Positions 16,582 through 24,902 of a DNA stretch of 64,000 bases are shown here, piece by piece (position 1 is the stretch's first letter; the number at the start of each line of letters is the position of its first letter). The notes under the pieces were generated by a model. The model was given only the letters and a program-made list of their open reading frames with translations, ran no database searches and was not told the DNA's origin. Source of the DNA: Fusobacterium gastrosuis (lineage in GTDB: Bacteria; Fusobacteriota; Fusobacteriia; Fusobacteriales; Fusobacteriaceae); the NCBI RefSeq assembly GCF_900095285.1, contig NZ_LT607734.1:744001-808000 (forward strand), given 5' to 3'. The translations under genes were made by a program, and so were the position numbers.

Positions 16582-18642
16582 ATGAAAGTTTTTAAAACGG
16601 CTGATATCAGAAATATCTCTCTATTAGGGCATAGAGGTTCTGGAAAGACTACATTGATTGAATCTCTACTTTATGTGAAAGATTATATTAAAAAGAAAGG
16701 AGATGTTGAAGCAGGAACAACTGTTTCAGACTTTGATAAAGAAGAAGTTCGTAGACTTTTTTCAATTAATACATCTCTTATACCTATTGAACATGAAGAA
16801 TGTAAATTTAATTTCTTAGATACTCCTGGATACTTTGACTTTGTTGGAGAAGTTGTATCATCTCTTAGAGTTTCAGGTTCTGCAGTACTTGTTGTGGATG
16901 CAACAGCTGGTGTTGAAGTTGGAACTGAAAAGGCATGGAGAATGTTGGAAGAAAGAAAATTACCAAGAATTATTTATATAAATAAAATGGATAAAGGATA
17001 TGTAAATTATCCTAAGTTGCTTGCTGAATTAAAAGATAAATTTGGGAAAAAAATAGCTCCATTCTGTATTCCAATAGGAGAAAAAGAAGAATTTAAAGGT
17101 TTTGTAAATGTTGTGGATGAAAAAGGAAGAATCTTTAATGGAAAAGAATGTGTTGATGCACCAATACCAGCTGACATAGATATTTCAGAAGTTAAAAATT
17201 TATTATTTGAAGCTATTGCAGAAACTGATGAAGAATTAATGGAAAAATATTTTGCTGGCGAAGAATTTACAAGAGATGAAATTATAAAAGGATTACATAA
17301 GGGAGTTGTGTTTGGAGATATAGTTCCTGTAATTGTTGGATCAGCGTTACAAGGTATAGGAATTCATACTTTGCTTGACTTTATAAAATTATATATGCCA
17401 TGTCCAACTGAGTTGTTTAGTGGAGAAAGAATAGGAAAAGATCCTACAACACAAGTTGAAAAAGCTGTTAAAATAACAGATGAGAATCCATTTTCAGCAA
17501 TAGTATTCAAAACATTAGTTGACCCATTTATAGGGAAAATAACATTTTTTAAAGTAAATTCTGGAATTCTTAGAAAAGAAGCAGAGGTACTAAATACATC
17601 TAAGAATAAAAAAGAGAGAATAGCTCAAGTTATAACTATGCAAGGGAATAAGCAAATAGAATTAGAAGAATTACATGCAGGTGATATTGGAGCAACAACA
17701 AAACTTCAATATACACAAACAGGAGATACTTTGTGTGATAAGAATTTCCCAGTAATATTCAATAAAATTAATTTTCCTAAACCAAATATTTTTTCTGGAA
17801 TAGTCCCAGCAGAAAAAAATGATGATGAAAAACTAAGTACATGTATACAAAGAATGATGGAAGAAGATCCTACATTTGTTATGACAAGAGATTATGAAAC
17901 TAAACAACTTTTAATAGGTGGTCAAGGCGAAAAACACATTTATATCATTTTATGTAAAATAAAAAATAAATTTGGTGTTCATGCAGCAGTTGAAGATGTT
18001 ATTGTTCCATATAGAGAAACAATTTTAGGAAAAGCAGGAGTCCAAGGAAAGCATAAAAAACAATCTGGAGGAGCTGGACAATTTGGAGATGTATTTATAA
18101 GATTTGAACATTCTGATAAAGAATTTGAATTTTTTGATGAAATAAAAGGTGGAGTAGTTCCTAAAAATTATATACCGGCAGTTGAAAAAGGTCTTATAGA
18201 AGCAAAAGAAAAAGGATGTTTGGCTGGTTATCCAGTAATAAATTTTAAAGCTACATTATATGATGGAAGTTATCATGCAGTTGATTCAAATGAACTTTCT
18301 TTTAAATTAGCAGCAATATTGGCATTTAAAAATGGTATGGAAAAAGCAAAACCTGTTTTATTAGAACCTGTTGTAAAAATGGAAATAGTAATCCCAGAAG
18401 AATACATGGGAGATGTAATGGGGGACTTAAATAAGAGAAGAGGAAGAGTTTTAGGAATGGAACCTAATGAATACGGAGATCAAGTTCTACATGCTGAAGT
18501 TCCAGAAGCTGAAATTTTAAAATATTCTATTGATTTAAGAGCATTGACACAAGGAAGAGGGGAGTTTTCATATGAATTTGTAAGATATGAGGAACTACCA
18601 GAAAATATTTCAAAGAAAGTCATTGAAGAAAGAAATAAATAA
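16582..18642 (+). CDS. EF-G-like translation GTPase (EF-G paralogue)
   Basis: The 686-residue protein has the five-domain EF-G architecture but is a divergent paralogue, not the housekeeping fusA. The P-loop reads GHRGSGKTT in place of the canonical AHIDAGKTT, and the G3 motif reads DTPGYFDF, so the catalytic histidine of DTPGH is tyrosine. NKMD (G4) is intact. Domain IV carries KQSGGAGQFGDVFIRFE and the C-terminus has RRGRVLGMEP. Such EF-G-2/TT1498-type proteins bind GTP and ribosomes but have unclear roles. GGGGGC precedes the ATG. It has its own promoter and terminator, away from any str operon. Confidence 0.92.
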   Translation: MKVFKTADIRNISLLGHRGSGKTTLIESLLYVKDYIKKKGDVEAGTTVSDFDKEEVRRLFSINTSLIPIEHEECKFNFLDTPGYFDFVGEVVSSLRVSGSAVLVVDATAGVEVGTEKAWRMLEERKLPRIIYINKMDKGYVNYPKLLAELKDKFGKKIAPFCIPIGEKEEFKGFVNVVDEKGRIFNGKECVDAPIPADIDISEVKNLLFEAIAETDEELMEKYFAGEEFTRDEIIKGLHKGVVFGDIVPVIVGSALQGIGIHTLLDFIKLYMPCPTELFSGERIGKDPTTQVEKAVKITDENPFSAIVFKTLVDPFIGKITFFKVNSGILRKEAEVLNTSKNKKERIAQVITMQGNKQIELEELHAGDIGATTKLQYTQTGDTLCDKNFPVIFNKINFPKPNIFSGIVPAEKNDDEKLSTCIQRMMEEDPTFVMTRDYETKQLLIGGQGEKHIYIILCKIKNKFGVHAAVEDVIVPYRETILGKAGVQGKHKKQSGGAGQFGDVFIRFEHSDKEFEFFDEIKGGVVPKNYIPAVEKGLIEAKEKGCLAGYPVINFKATLYDGSYHAVDSNELSFKLAAILAFKNGMEKAKPVLLEPVVKMEIVIPEEYMGDVMGDLNKRRGRVLGMEPNEYGDQVLHAEVPEAEILKYSIDLRALTQGRGEFSYEFVRYEELPENISKKVIEERNK

Positions 18643-18650
18643 AAAAATTT

Positions 18651-18677
18651 AACAAGGGATGCTATCCCTTGTTTTTT
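18651..18677 (+). terminator. Terminator after the EF-G-like gene
   Basis: AACAAGGGAT and ATCCCTTGTT form a 10-bp stem around GCT, with a T-run. A TTGACA box starts two bases later and probably belongs to the next gene's promoter. Confidence 0.9.
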
Positions 18678-18748
18678 CTTGACAAAGAAATTTTAAAATA
18701 TTACTATAAATTAATTTAATGGCTATACTTTATATGAAAGGAGCAAAA

Positions 18749-20125
18749 ATGTTTGATAAAGAAATATATGTAGAAAGAAGAAAGAAATTAAAAGAAAATT
18801 TTAAAGATGGAATAATTTTAATACCAGGTAACAATTATTCACCTTTAGACTGCAAAGATAATTGTTATCCATTCTTACAAGATGCAACATTCAGATATTA
18901 CTTTGGTTTATCTCATCCTGGACTTGTTGGTATTATAGATATAGATAATGATAAAGAAATAATATTTGGGAATGACTATACAATATCAGATATTGTTTGG
19001 ATGGGAAAACAGAAATATTTAAAGGAATTAGTTTTTGAAGTAGGAATAAAAAGATTTATTGAAATAGAAGAATTAAAATCATATTTAGTAAAAAGAAAAA
19101 ATATAAGATTTACTAATCAGTATAGAGAAGATATAAAAAACTTCATAAGTTCTTTAATTGATATAAATCCTTTTAATTTTGATGATTATACTTCTTTTGA
19201 ATTAGTAAATGCTATTATCGCTCAAAGAAATATAAAAAGTGATGTTGAAATAAAAGAAATAGAGAAAGCAGTAAATATTACGAAAGAAATGCATTTAGCC
19301 GCAATAAAAAATGTTAGGATAGGAATGAAAGAATTTGAACTAGTTGCAGAAGTTGAACATGCAACAAAGAAAAATAATGCTTATTTTTCATTTCAAACTA
19401 TTTTAACAAAAAATGGTCAGATATTACATAATCATTATTATGGAAATACTTTAAAAAGTGGAGATTTAGTATTACTTGATTGTGGTGCTATAAATGAAAA
19501 TGGATATTGTGGAGATATGACAACAACATTTCCTGTAAGTGGAAAGTTTTCTGAAAGACAAAAATTAATTCATAATATTGTAAGAGATATGTTTGACAAG
19601 GCAGTTGATATATCAAAAGTAGGAGTTTTTTATAGAGATGTTCATTTGGAAGTATGTAAGGTAATGGCAGAAAATTTAAAAAAGATAGGGCTATTAAAGG
19701 GTAATGTTGAAGAACTTGTTTCAAAAGGAGCACACGCACTTTTTATGCCACACGGATTGGGACATATGTTGGGAATGACAGTTCATGATATGGAAAATTT
19801 TGGTGAAATTAATGTGGGTTATGATAAAGAAATTCAAAAATCAAAGCAATTTGGTCTGTCTTCTCTAAGATTAGGCAGAAGATTACAAATTGGTTATGTC
19901 TTTACAATAGAACCAGGAATTTATTTTATTCCAGATTTGTTTGAAAAGTGGAAGAAAGAGAAATTGTATGAAGAATTTTTAAATTATGAAGAGATAGAAA
20001 AATATATGGATTTTGGTGGAATTAGAATGGAAAGGGATATTTTAATTACAGAAAATGGAGCAAAAATTTTGGGAGAATCTTTCCCAAGAACAGCAGATGA
20101 GATAGAAGAGTTTATGGCGAGATAA
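18749..20125 (+). CDS. pepP: Xaa-Pro aminopeptidase (M24B, PepP-like)
   Basis: I choose the ATG behind GAAAGGAGC; an upstream in-frame ATG ten codons earlier has no ribosome site. The 458-residue enzyme removes N-terminal residues preceding proline from peptides. The N-terminal AMP_N domain includes FRYYFGLSHPGLVGII, and the catalytic pita-bread fold shows the metal ligands in VLLDCGAINENGYCGDMT, the histidines in HGLGHMLGMTVHD, FTIEPGIYF and GGIRMERDILIT. A TTGACA box lies upstream, with weaker -10 choices. It fits an amino-acid- and peptide-fermenting lifestyle. Confidence 0.94.
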   Translation: MFDKEIYVERRKKLKENFKDGIILIPGNNYSPLDCKDNCYPFLQDATFRYYFGLSHPGLVGIIDIDNDKEIIFGNDYTISDIVWMGKQKYLKELVFEVGIKRFIEIEELKSYLVKRKNIRFTNQYREDIKNFISSLIDINPFNFDDYTSFELVNAIIAQRNIKSDVEIKEIEKAVNITKEMHLAAIKNVRIGMKEFELVAEVEHATKKNNAYFSFQTILTKNGQILHNHYYGNTLKSGDLVLLDCGAINENGYCGDMTTTFPVSGKFSERQKLIHNIVRDMFDKAVDISKVGVFYRDVHLEVCKVMAENLKKIGLLKGNVEELVSKGAHALFMPHGLGHMLGMTVHDMENFGEINVGYDKEIQKSKQFGLSSLRLGRRLQIGYVFTIEPGIYFIPDLFEKWKKEKLYEEFLNYEEIEKYMDFGGIRMERDILITENGAKILGESFPRTADEIEEFMAR

Positions 20126-20192
20126 AAAAGTTAAACATATAAAAAGATATCCTTTATTTTTAGGAAATTAAGATAAAGAGGAGCGTTATTAT

Positions 20193-21599
20193 ATGGATAA
20201 AAAAGTAAAAAATATTTATGAAATTTTTAAGCTAATAGTGGAGTGCTCTTATGATGGGATTTATGTGACAGATGGAGAAGCTAATACAATTTTTGTGAAT
20301 AAATCTTATGAAACGATTACTGGGATACCTAGAAGTAAATTAATTGGAAGTAATATGGAGAAGTTAGTAAAAGAAGGATACTTTAATGAATCTGCATCTT
20401 TAAAAGCAATTGCAGCAAAAAAAGAAGTAACAATTTCTCAAACTTTGAAAACAGGTAAAGCTATCTTTGTAACAAGTACCCCAATCTTTAATGAAAAGAA
20501 AGAAATTATTTATGTCATGACTAATGTTAGAGATATGGAAGAATTACAAAGACTGGAAACAGAGTTATCTTTAACAAAAAAACTAGCTGAAAAATATCGT
20601 AAAGAAATAGAAAACATAAAAAAATATACTATATATAACGAAAACTTTATTACAAATAATTTTAAAATGCAGAGAGTATTAAATTTAATTAATGATGCAG
20701 CAAAGTTCAATACTCCAATTCTTTTACAAGGAGAAACTGGAACAGGGAAAACATATCTAGCTAGAATGATTCATGAATTGAGCCCCAGAAGTGAAGAAGA
20801 TTTTTTTGAAATAAATTGTAGTTCCTTACCAGAAGGGTTAGTTGAATCAGAACTGTTTGGATATGAAAGAGGAGCATTTACAGGAGCATTATCATCTGGA
20901 AAAAAAGGGATATTTGAGTTAGCCAATAATTCAACACTTTTTCTAGATGAAATTTCAGAATTAACTTTAGAAACGCAAGCGAAGCTATTAAAAGTACTAG
21001 AAACGGGTAAAGTTTTAAGAATAGGTGGAGAAAAATATATAGATGTTAATATAAGATTGGTAAGTGCAACTAATGCAAATTTGCTTGATTTAGTAAAATC
21101 TGGAAAATTTAGAAAAGATTTATTTTATAGAATAAATGTTATACAAGTTGAAATACCAGCAATAAGGAATAGAAAAGAAGATATAGAACCTCTTCTAGCA
21201 AAGTTTTTGAATTATTATAATTCCAAATATGGGCTTGAAAAAATTTTTTCTAAGGATGTCTATGAAATTTTAATTAATTATTCTTGGCCAGGGAATATAA
21301 GGGAAATAAAAAATTTAGTTGAACAAATGATAATTGTAAGTAAAGAAAATGAAATAGAGTATCAGAATCTTCCAGAACATATGCTGGTTAATATTGTGGA
21401 TAAAATAGAAACGAGAGATATTGAAAAATTTTGTAAGTGTTGTATGGAGGAATATGCTAAAATGCCTTTAAAAGAAGCAACAGAAAAATTTCAAAAAAAA
21501 ATAATTGAACAGCTTCTAGAGAAAGGAAATACTAGAGCAAAGATATCGAAACTTTTAAAAGTAAATCCAAGTACAATTACTAGAAAAATGACAAAATAA
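20193..21599 (+). CDS. PAS-domain sigma-54-dependent activator, likely regulator of the 4-hydroxybutyrate operon
   Basis: The 468-residue protein is a bacterial enhancer-binding protein. An N-terminal PAS domain (about residues 10-115, YDGIYVTDGEANTIFVNKSY) is followed by the AAA+ core with Walker A GETGTGKT near residue 180, the sigma-54-contacting GAFTGA loop near 228, LFLDEISEL (Walker B) and the SWPGNIREIKNLVEQ helix. A C-terminal helix-turn-helix ends the protein (TRAKISKLLKVNPSTITRK). It sits just upstream of a -24/-12 promoter and paired 16-base repeats, so the operon that follows is its obvious target; rpoN is in the same window. The PAS ligand is not known. GAGGAGCG precedes the ATG. 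Confidence 0.93.
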   Translation: MDKKVKNIYEIFKLIVECSYDGIYVTDGEANTIFVNKSYETITGIPRSKLIGSNMEKLVKEGYFNESASLKAIAAKKEVTISQTLKTGKAIFVTSTPIFNEKKEIIYVMTNVRDMEELQRLETELSLTKKLAEKYRKEIENIKKYTIYNENFITNNFKMQRVLNLINDAAKFNTPILLQGETGTGKTYLARMIHELSPRSEEDFFEINCSSLPEGLVESELFGYERGAFTGALSSGKKGIFELANNSTLFLDEISELTLETQAKLLKVLETGKVLRIGGEKYIDVNIRLVSATNANLLDLVKSGKFRKDLFYRINVIQVEIPAIRNRKEDIEPLLAKFLNYYNSKYGLEKIFSKDVYEILINYSWPGNIREIKNLVEQMIIVSKENEIEYQNLPEHMLVNIVDKIETRDIEKFCKCCMEEYAKMPLKEATEKFQKKIIEQLLEKGNTRAKISKLLKVNPSTITRKMTK

Positions 21600-21609
21600 A
21601 GAATATTAA

Positions 21610-21675
21610 ATTGCAAAATTGCAAGAATAAAAAAAATATTTTATTTTTGCAATTTTTTTATTGCAAAATTGCAAG
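21610..21675. repeat. Two identical 16-base repeats, candidate enhancer sites
   Basis: ATTGCAAAATTGCAAG occurs at 21610-21625 and again at 21660-21675, exactly 50 bp apart, close to five helical turns. Each half-site TTGCAA is palindromic. The downstream copy ends 90 bases before the -24 element, a normal place for a sigma-54 activator. A fifth TTGCAA lies between them in the terminator arm. Confidence 0.7.
21615..21659 (+). terminator. Terminator of the sigma-54 activator gene
   Basis: AAAATTGCAA pairs with TTGCAATTTT, extended inward by AATAAA/TTTATT, and runs into seven T. Its arms contain TTGCAA units that are also part of the repeats described separately. Confidence 0.75.
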
Positions 21676-21765
21676 TAAGAAATATTAATATTTTTATATG
21701 ATAATGTGTTTTAATGAAAAATATTGAAAATAAAAGAAAAAATAAAAATATGAACAAAAAAATTC

Positions 21766-21782
21766 TTGGCATAATTTTTGCT
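21766..21782 (+). promoter_or_regulatory. Sigma-54 (-24/-12) promoter of the 4-hydroxybutyrate operon
   Basis: TTGGCATAATTTTTGCT matches the sigma-54 consensus TGGCAC-N5-TTGCW with the GG and GC dinucleotides separated by ten bases. It lies 41 bases before the ATG of the dehydratase gene. Confidence 0.85.
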
Positions 21783-21823
21783 AATAAATAAAATATCAAA
21801 TTATTTTTAAGGGAGTGATTTTT

Positions 21824-23272
21824 ATGGCATTAATGACAGGAAAAGAATATGTTGAAAGTTTGAGAAAAATGAATATGGAAGTCTATGTTTTTGGGAAAAA
21901 AGTTGAATGTCCAGTTGATCATCCTATAATAAGACCTTCGTTAAATTCAGTTATTATGACTTATGATTTAGCACAAAAACCAGAATACGAAGACTTGATG
22001 ACAGTAAAATCTCATATAACTGGTGAGAAAATAAATAGATTTACACATATTCATCAAAGTCCAGAAGATTTAGTTAATAAAGTGAAGATGCAAAGATTAT
22101 TAGGACAAAAAACTGCTTCTTGTTTTCAAAGATGTGTTGGAATGGACGCATTTAATGCTTGCTATAGTACAACATATGATATGGATGAAAAATTAGGAAC
22201 TAATTACCATGAAAAACTAAAAAAATTTTTAGTATATTGCCAAGAAAAAGATCTGACTGTTGATGGAGCAATGACAGATCCAAAAGGAGATAGAAGTTTA
22301 TCACCTTCAGCTCAAGCAGATCCAGATATGTTTTTACATATAGTTGAAAAAAGAGAAGATGGAATTGTAGTAAGAGGAGCAAAAGCACATCAAACAGGTA
22401 TAGTAAATTCGCACGAAGTATTAGTAATGCCAACTATTTCTATGACAGAAGCAGATAAGGAATATGCAGTGGCTTTTGCTGTTCCAGTAGATACAAAAGG
22501 TATAAAAATAATATATGGTAGACAATCTTGTGACACTAGAAAAATGGAAGATGGAACATTAGATAGGGGAAATCCAAAATTCGGTGGACACGAAGCATTG
22601 GTAGTTTTTGATGATGTATTTGTGCCAAATGAAAGAATATTTATGTGTGGAGAATTTGAATTTTCAAATTCTCTTGTAGAAAGATTTGCAGGTTTCCATA
22701 GACAAAGTTATGGTGGATGTAAAGTAGGAGTAGGAGATGTTTTAATAGGTGCAACAGCATTAATTGCTGATTATAATGGTACTAAAAAGGCATCGCATGT
22801 GAAAGATAAAATAATTGAAATGACTCATTTGAATGAAACTTTATATTGTGCAGGAATAGCTTGTTCCAGTGAGGGACATAAAACAGCATCAGGTTCTTAT
22901 GAAATAGATTTATTACTAGCTAATGTTTGTAAGCAAAATGTAACAAGATTTCCATATGAAATAGCAAGACTTGCTGAAGATATAGCTGGAGGAATTTTTG
23001 TTACTATGCCGTCTGAAGCAGATTATCGTTCAAAAGAAGTAGGACATTATGTTGAAAAGTATTTAAAAGGGGTAGCTACAATTCCTACTTATGATAGAAT
23101 GAAAGTTTTAAGACTTATAGAAAATCTAACTCTTGGAACAGCTGCAGTAGGATATAGAACTGAATCAATGCATGGAGCTGGTTCACCACAAGCTCAAAGA
23201 ATTATGATAAGTAGACAATCTAATTTAGAAAATAAAAAGCAATTGGTAAGAGATATATTAGATATAAAATAA
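21824..23272 (+). CDS. abfD: 4-Hydroxybutyryl-CoA dehydratase/vinylacetyl-CoA isomerase
   Basis: The enzyme converts 4-hydroxybutyryl-CoA to crotonyl-CoA with FAD and a [4Fe-4S] cluster. I choose the ATG nine bases after GGGAG; a GTG three codons earlier is within that site. The 482-residue protein is of normal length. The cluster ligands of the clostridial enzyme are all in place: Cys100 and Cys104 in ASCFQRCVGMDAF (numbering from Met1), and the histidine and cysteine of HRQSYGGCKVG. It is first in a sigma-54 operon with a CoA-transferase and a NifU-like protein, pointing to fermentation of 4-hydroxybutyrate to crotonyl-CoA and butyrate. Confidence 0.93.
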   Translation: MALMTGKEYVESLRKMNMEVYVFGKKVECPVDHPIIRPSLNSVIMTYDLAQKPEYEDLMTVKSHITGEKINRFTHIHQSPEDLVNKVKMQRLLGQKTASCFQRCVGMDAFNACYSTTYDMDEKLGTNYHEKLKKFLVYCQEKDLTVDGAMTDPKGDRSLSPSAQADPDMFLHIVEKREDGIVVRGAKAHQTGIVNSHEVLVMPTISMTEADKEYAVAFAVPVDTKGIKIIYGRQSCDTRKMEDGTLDRGNPKFGGHEALVVFDDVFVPNERIFMCGEFEFSNSLVERFAGFHRQSYGGCKVGVGDVLIGATALIADYNGTKKASHVKDKIIEMTHLNETLYCAGIACSSEGHKTASGSYEIDLLLANVCKQNVTRFPYEIARLAEDIAGGIFVTMPSEADYRSKEVGHYVEKYLKGVATIPTYDRMKVLRLIENLTLGTAAVGYRTESMHGAGSPQAQRIMISRQSNLENKKQLVRDILDIK

Positions 23273-23290
23273 TTCTTTTAGGTGAGAAAA

Positions 23291-23578
23291 ATGGATAAAA
23301 TCAAGAATTTTATTAGCGAAAGTATAAATCCTATATTAGAAGAGCATGGTGGTGGAGTAGAATTATTGGAATATAACATGGAAAAACAGAGTTTAAATTT
23401 GAGAGTGTATGGACAGTGTTGTAGCTGTCCTCACTCAATAGATACGAATGAAAATTTTATAAAAGCTAATATCTTTAAAAAATTTCCAGAAATACAAAAT
23501 ATTTATATAGAAAATGGACTTAGTGAAGATCTGTGGAATATAGCAAAAAATATTTTGAGAAGGGAGAATAAGAAATGA
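23291..23578 (+). CDS. NifU C-terminal-domain-like protein
   Basis: The start is the ATG after AGGTGAG; a GTG in that site is not used. The 95-residue protein has the NifU C-terminal fold with INPILEEHGGGVELLEYN and a cysteine pair in GQCCSCPHSID, where C-x-x-C is the cluster-holding motif of NfuA-like proteins. It has diverged: the helix after the motif lacks the usual TLxxGIE block. Its place between two 4-hydroxybutyrate genes suggests it delivers or repairs the [4Fe-4S] cluster of AbfD. That link is inference from position. Confidence 0.8.
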   Translation: MDKIKNFISESINPILEEHGGGVELLEYNMEKQSLNLRVYGQCCSCPHSIDTNENFIKANIFKKFPEIQNIYIENGLSEDLWNIAKNILRRENKK

Positions 23579-24879
23579 AAGATTGGAGAGAGGAGTATAA
23601 AAATAAAGTTTGTAGCTCGGATGAAGCTATAAAAAAAATAAAAAAAGATGGCAGGGTTGTTGTAGGGCATGCATGCGGAGAACCGATTGAATTAATTGAA
23701 GCATTATTAAGAAATAAAACTTTATTTAAAAAACTTGAAATAGTTCATATGGTTGCTATGGGTAAGGGTGAATATGCAAAGGAAGAAAACAAAGAATATT
23801 TTACTCATAATTCCATTTTTGCCGGAGCTACAACGAGAGAAGCTGCTAATGCAGAATATGGAGATTTTACCCCTTCTTTCTTTTTTGAAATACCTAAATT
23901 ATTTAGAAAAGGTGGAAATTTAAAGCCAGATACAGCATTAATCCAAGTATCATTGCCAGATGAACACGGATACTGTAGTTATGGAGTTTCTTGCGATTAT
24001 ACAAAGGAAGCAGCTGAAAATGCAGATATTGTAATAGCACAAGTAAATAAATATATGCCTAGAACATTAGGAAATTCGTTTATAAATATAAAAGATATAG
24101 ATTATATAGTTGAATGCGATACACCAATAATTGAATTAAAAATACCAACTATTGGTGAAGTAGAAAGAAAAATAGGAGAACATTGCGCAAGTTTAATAGA
24201 TGATGGAGCTACTTTACAATTAGGTATTGGGGCAATTCCGGATGCCGTTCTTACATTTTTAAAGGAGAAAAAAGACTTAGGAATACATTCAGAGATGATT
24301 TCTGATGGTGTTGTGGATTTAGCAAATGCTGGAGTAATTACAAATAAAAGAAAAAATATACATAATGGAAAAATGATAGTGACATTTTTAATGGGAAGTA
24401 AAAAATTATATGATTATATAGACAATAATCCAGAGGTTGAACTTTACCCTGTAGACTATGTAAATAATCCTTTTGTAATAGCACAAAATGATAATTTGAT
24501 ATCTATAAATTCAGCAATTCAAGTTGATTTAATGGGACAAGTAAATTCAGAAACGATAGGAAACAAACAATTTAGTGGAACAGGAGGGCAAGTAGATTTT
24601 GTAAGAGGAGCATCAATGTCAAAAGGTGGAAAATCTATAATAGCTTTACCCTCTACTGCTGCAAAGGGGACAATTTCTAAAATAGTATTCAACCTAGATA
24701 GCGGCTCAGCAGTGACTACTTCAAGAAATGATGTTGACTATGTAGTAACTGAATATGGAGTGGCAAAATTAAAAGGAAGAAGTTTAAGAGAGAGAGCAAA
24801 AGCATTAATAGCAATTAGTCATCCTGATTTCAGGGAAGAATTAACAAAAAAGGCATTAGAAAAATTTAAAAAAATATAA
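23575..24879 (+). CDS. abfT: 4-Hydroxybutyrate CoA-transferase (acetyl-CoA hydrolase/transferase family)
   Basis: The enzyme activates 4-hydroxybutyrate with CoA from acetyl-CoA or butyryl-CoA. The 434-residue protein is of family length. Conserved blocks are VGHACGEPIELIEALL, GATTREAAN, VSLPDEHGYCSYG, the catalytic-glutamate region LGIHSEMISDGVVDL, and SKGGKSIIALPSTAAKGT. Its ATG overlaps the preceding stop by four bases, so the genes are coupled. Another CoA-transferase of the family could use acetate or butyrate, but the AbfD neighbour favours 4-hydroxybutyrate. Confidence 0.88.
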   Translation: MKDWREEYKNKVCSSDEAIKKIKKDGRVVVGHACGEPIELIEALLRNKTLFKKLEIVHMVAMGKGEYAKEENKEYFTHNSIFAGATTREAANAEYGDFTPSFFFEIPKLFRKGGNLKPDTALIQVSLPDEHGYCSYGVSCDYTKEAAENADIVIAQVNKYMPRTLGNSFINIKDIDYIVECDTPIIELKIPTIGEVERKIGEHCASLIDDGATLQLGIGAIPDAVLTFLKEKKDLGIHSEMISDGVVDLANAGVITNKRKNIHNGKMIVTFLMGSKKLYDYIDNNPEVELYPVDYVNNPFVIAQNDNLISINSAIQVDLMGQVNSETIGNKQFSGTGGQVDFVRGASMSKGGKSIIALPSTAAKGTISKIVFNLDSGSAVTTSRNDVDYVVTEYGVAKLKGRSLRERAKALIAISHPDFREELTKKALEKFKKI

Positions 24880-24902
24880 AAGTTAGTAAGGAGGAGTTTC
24901 AT

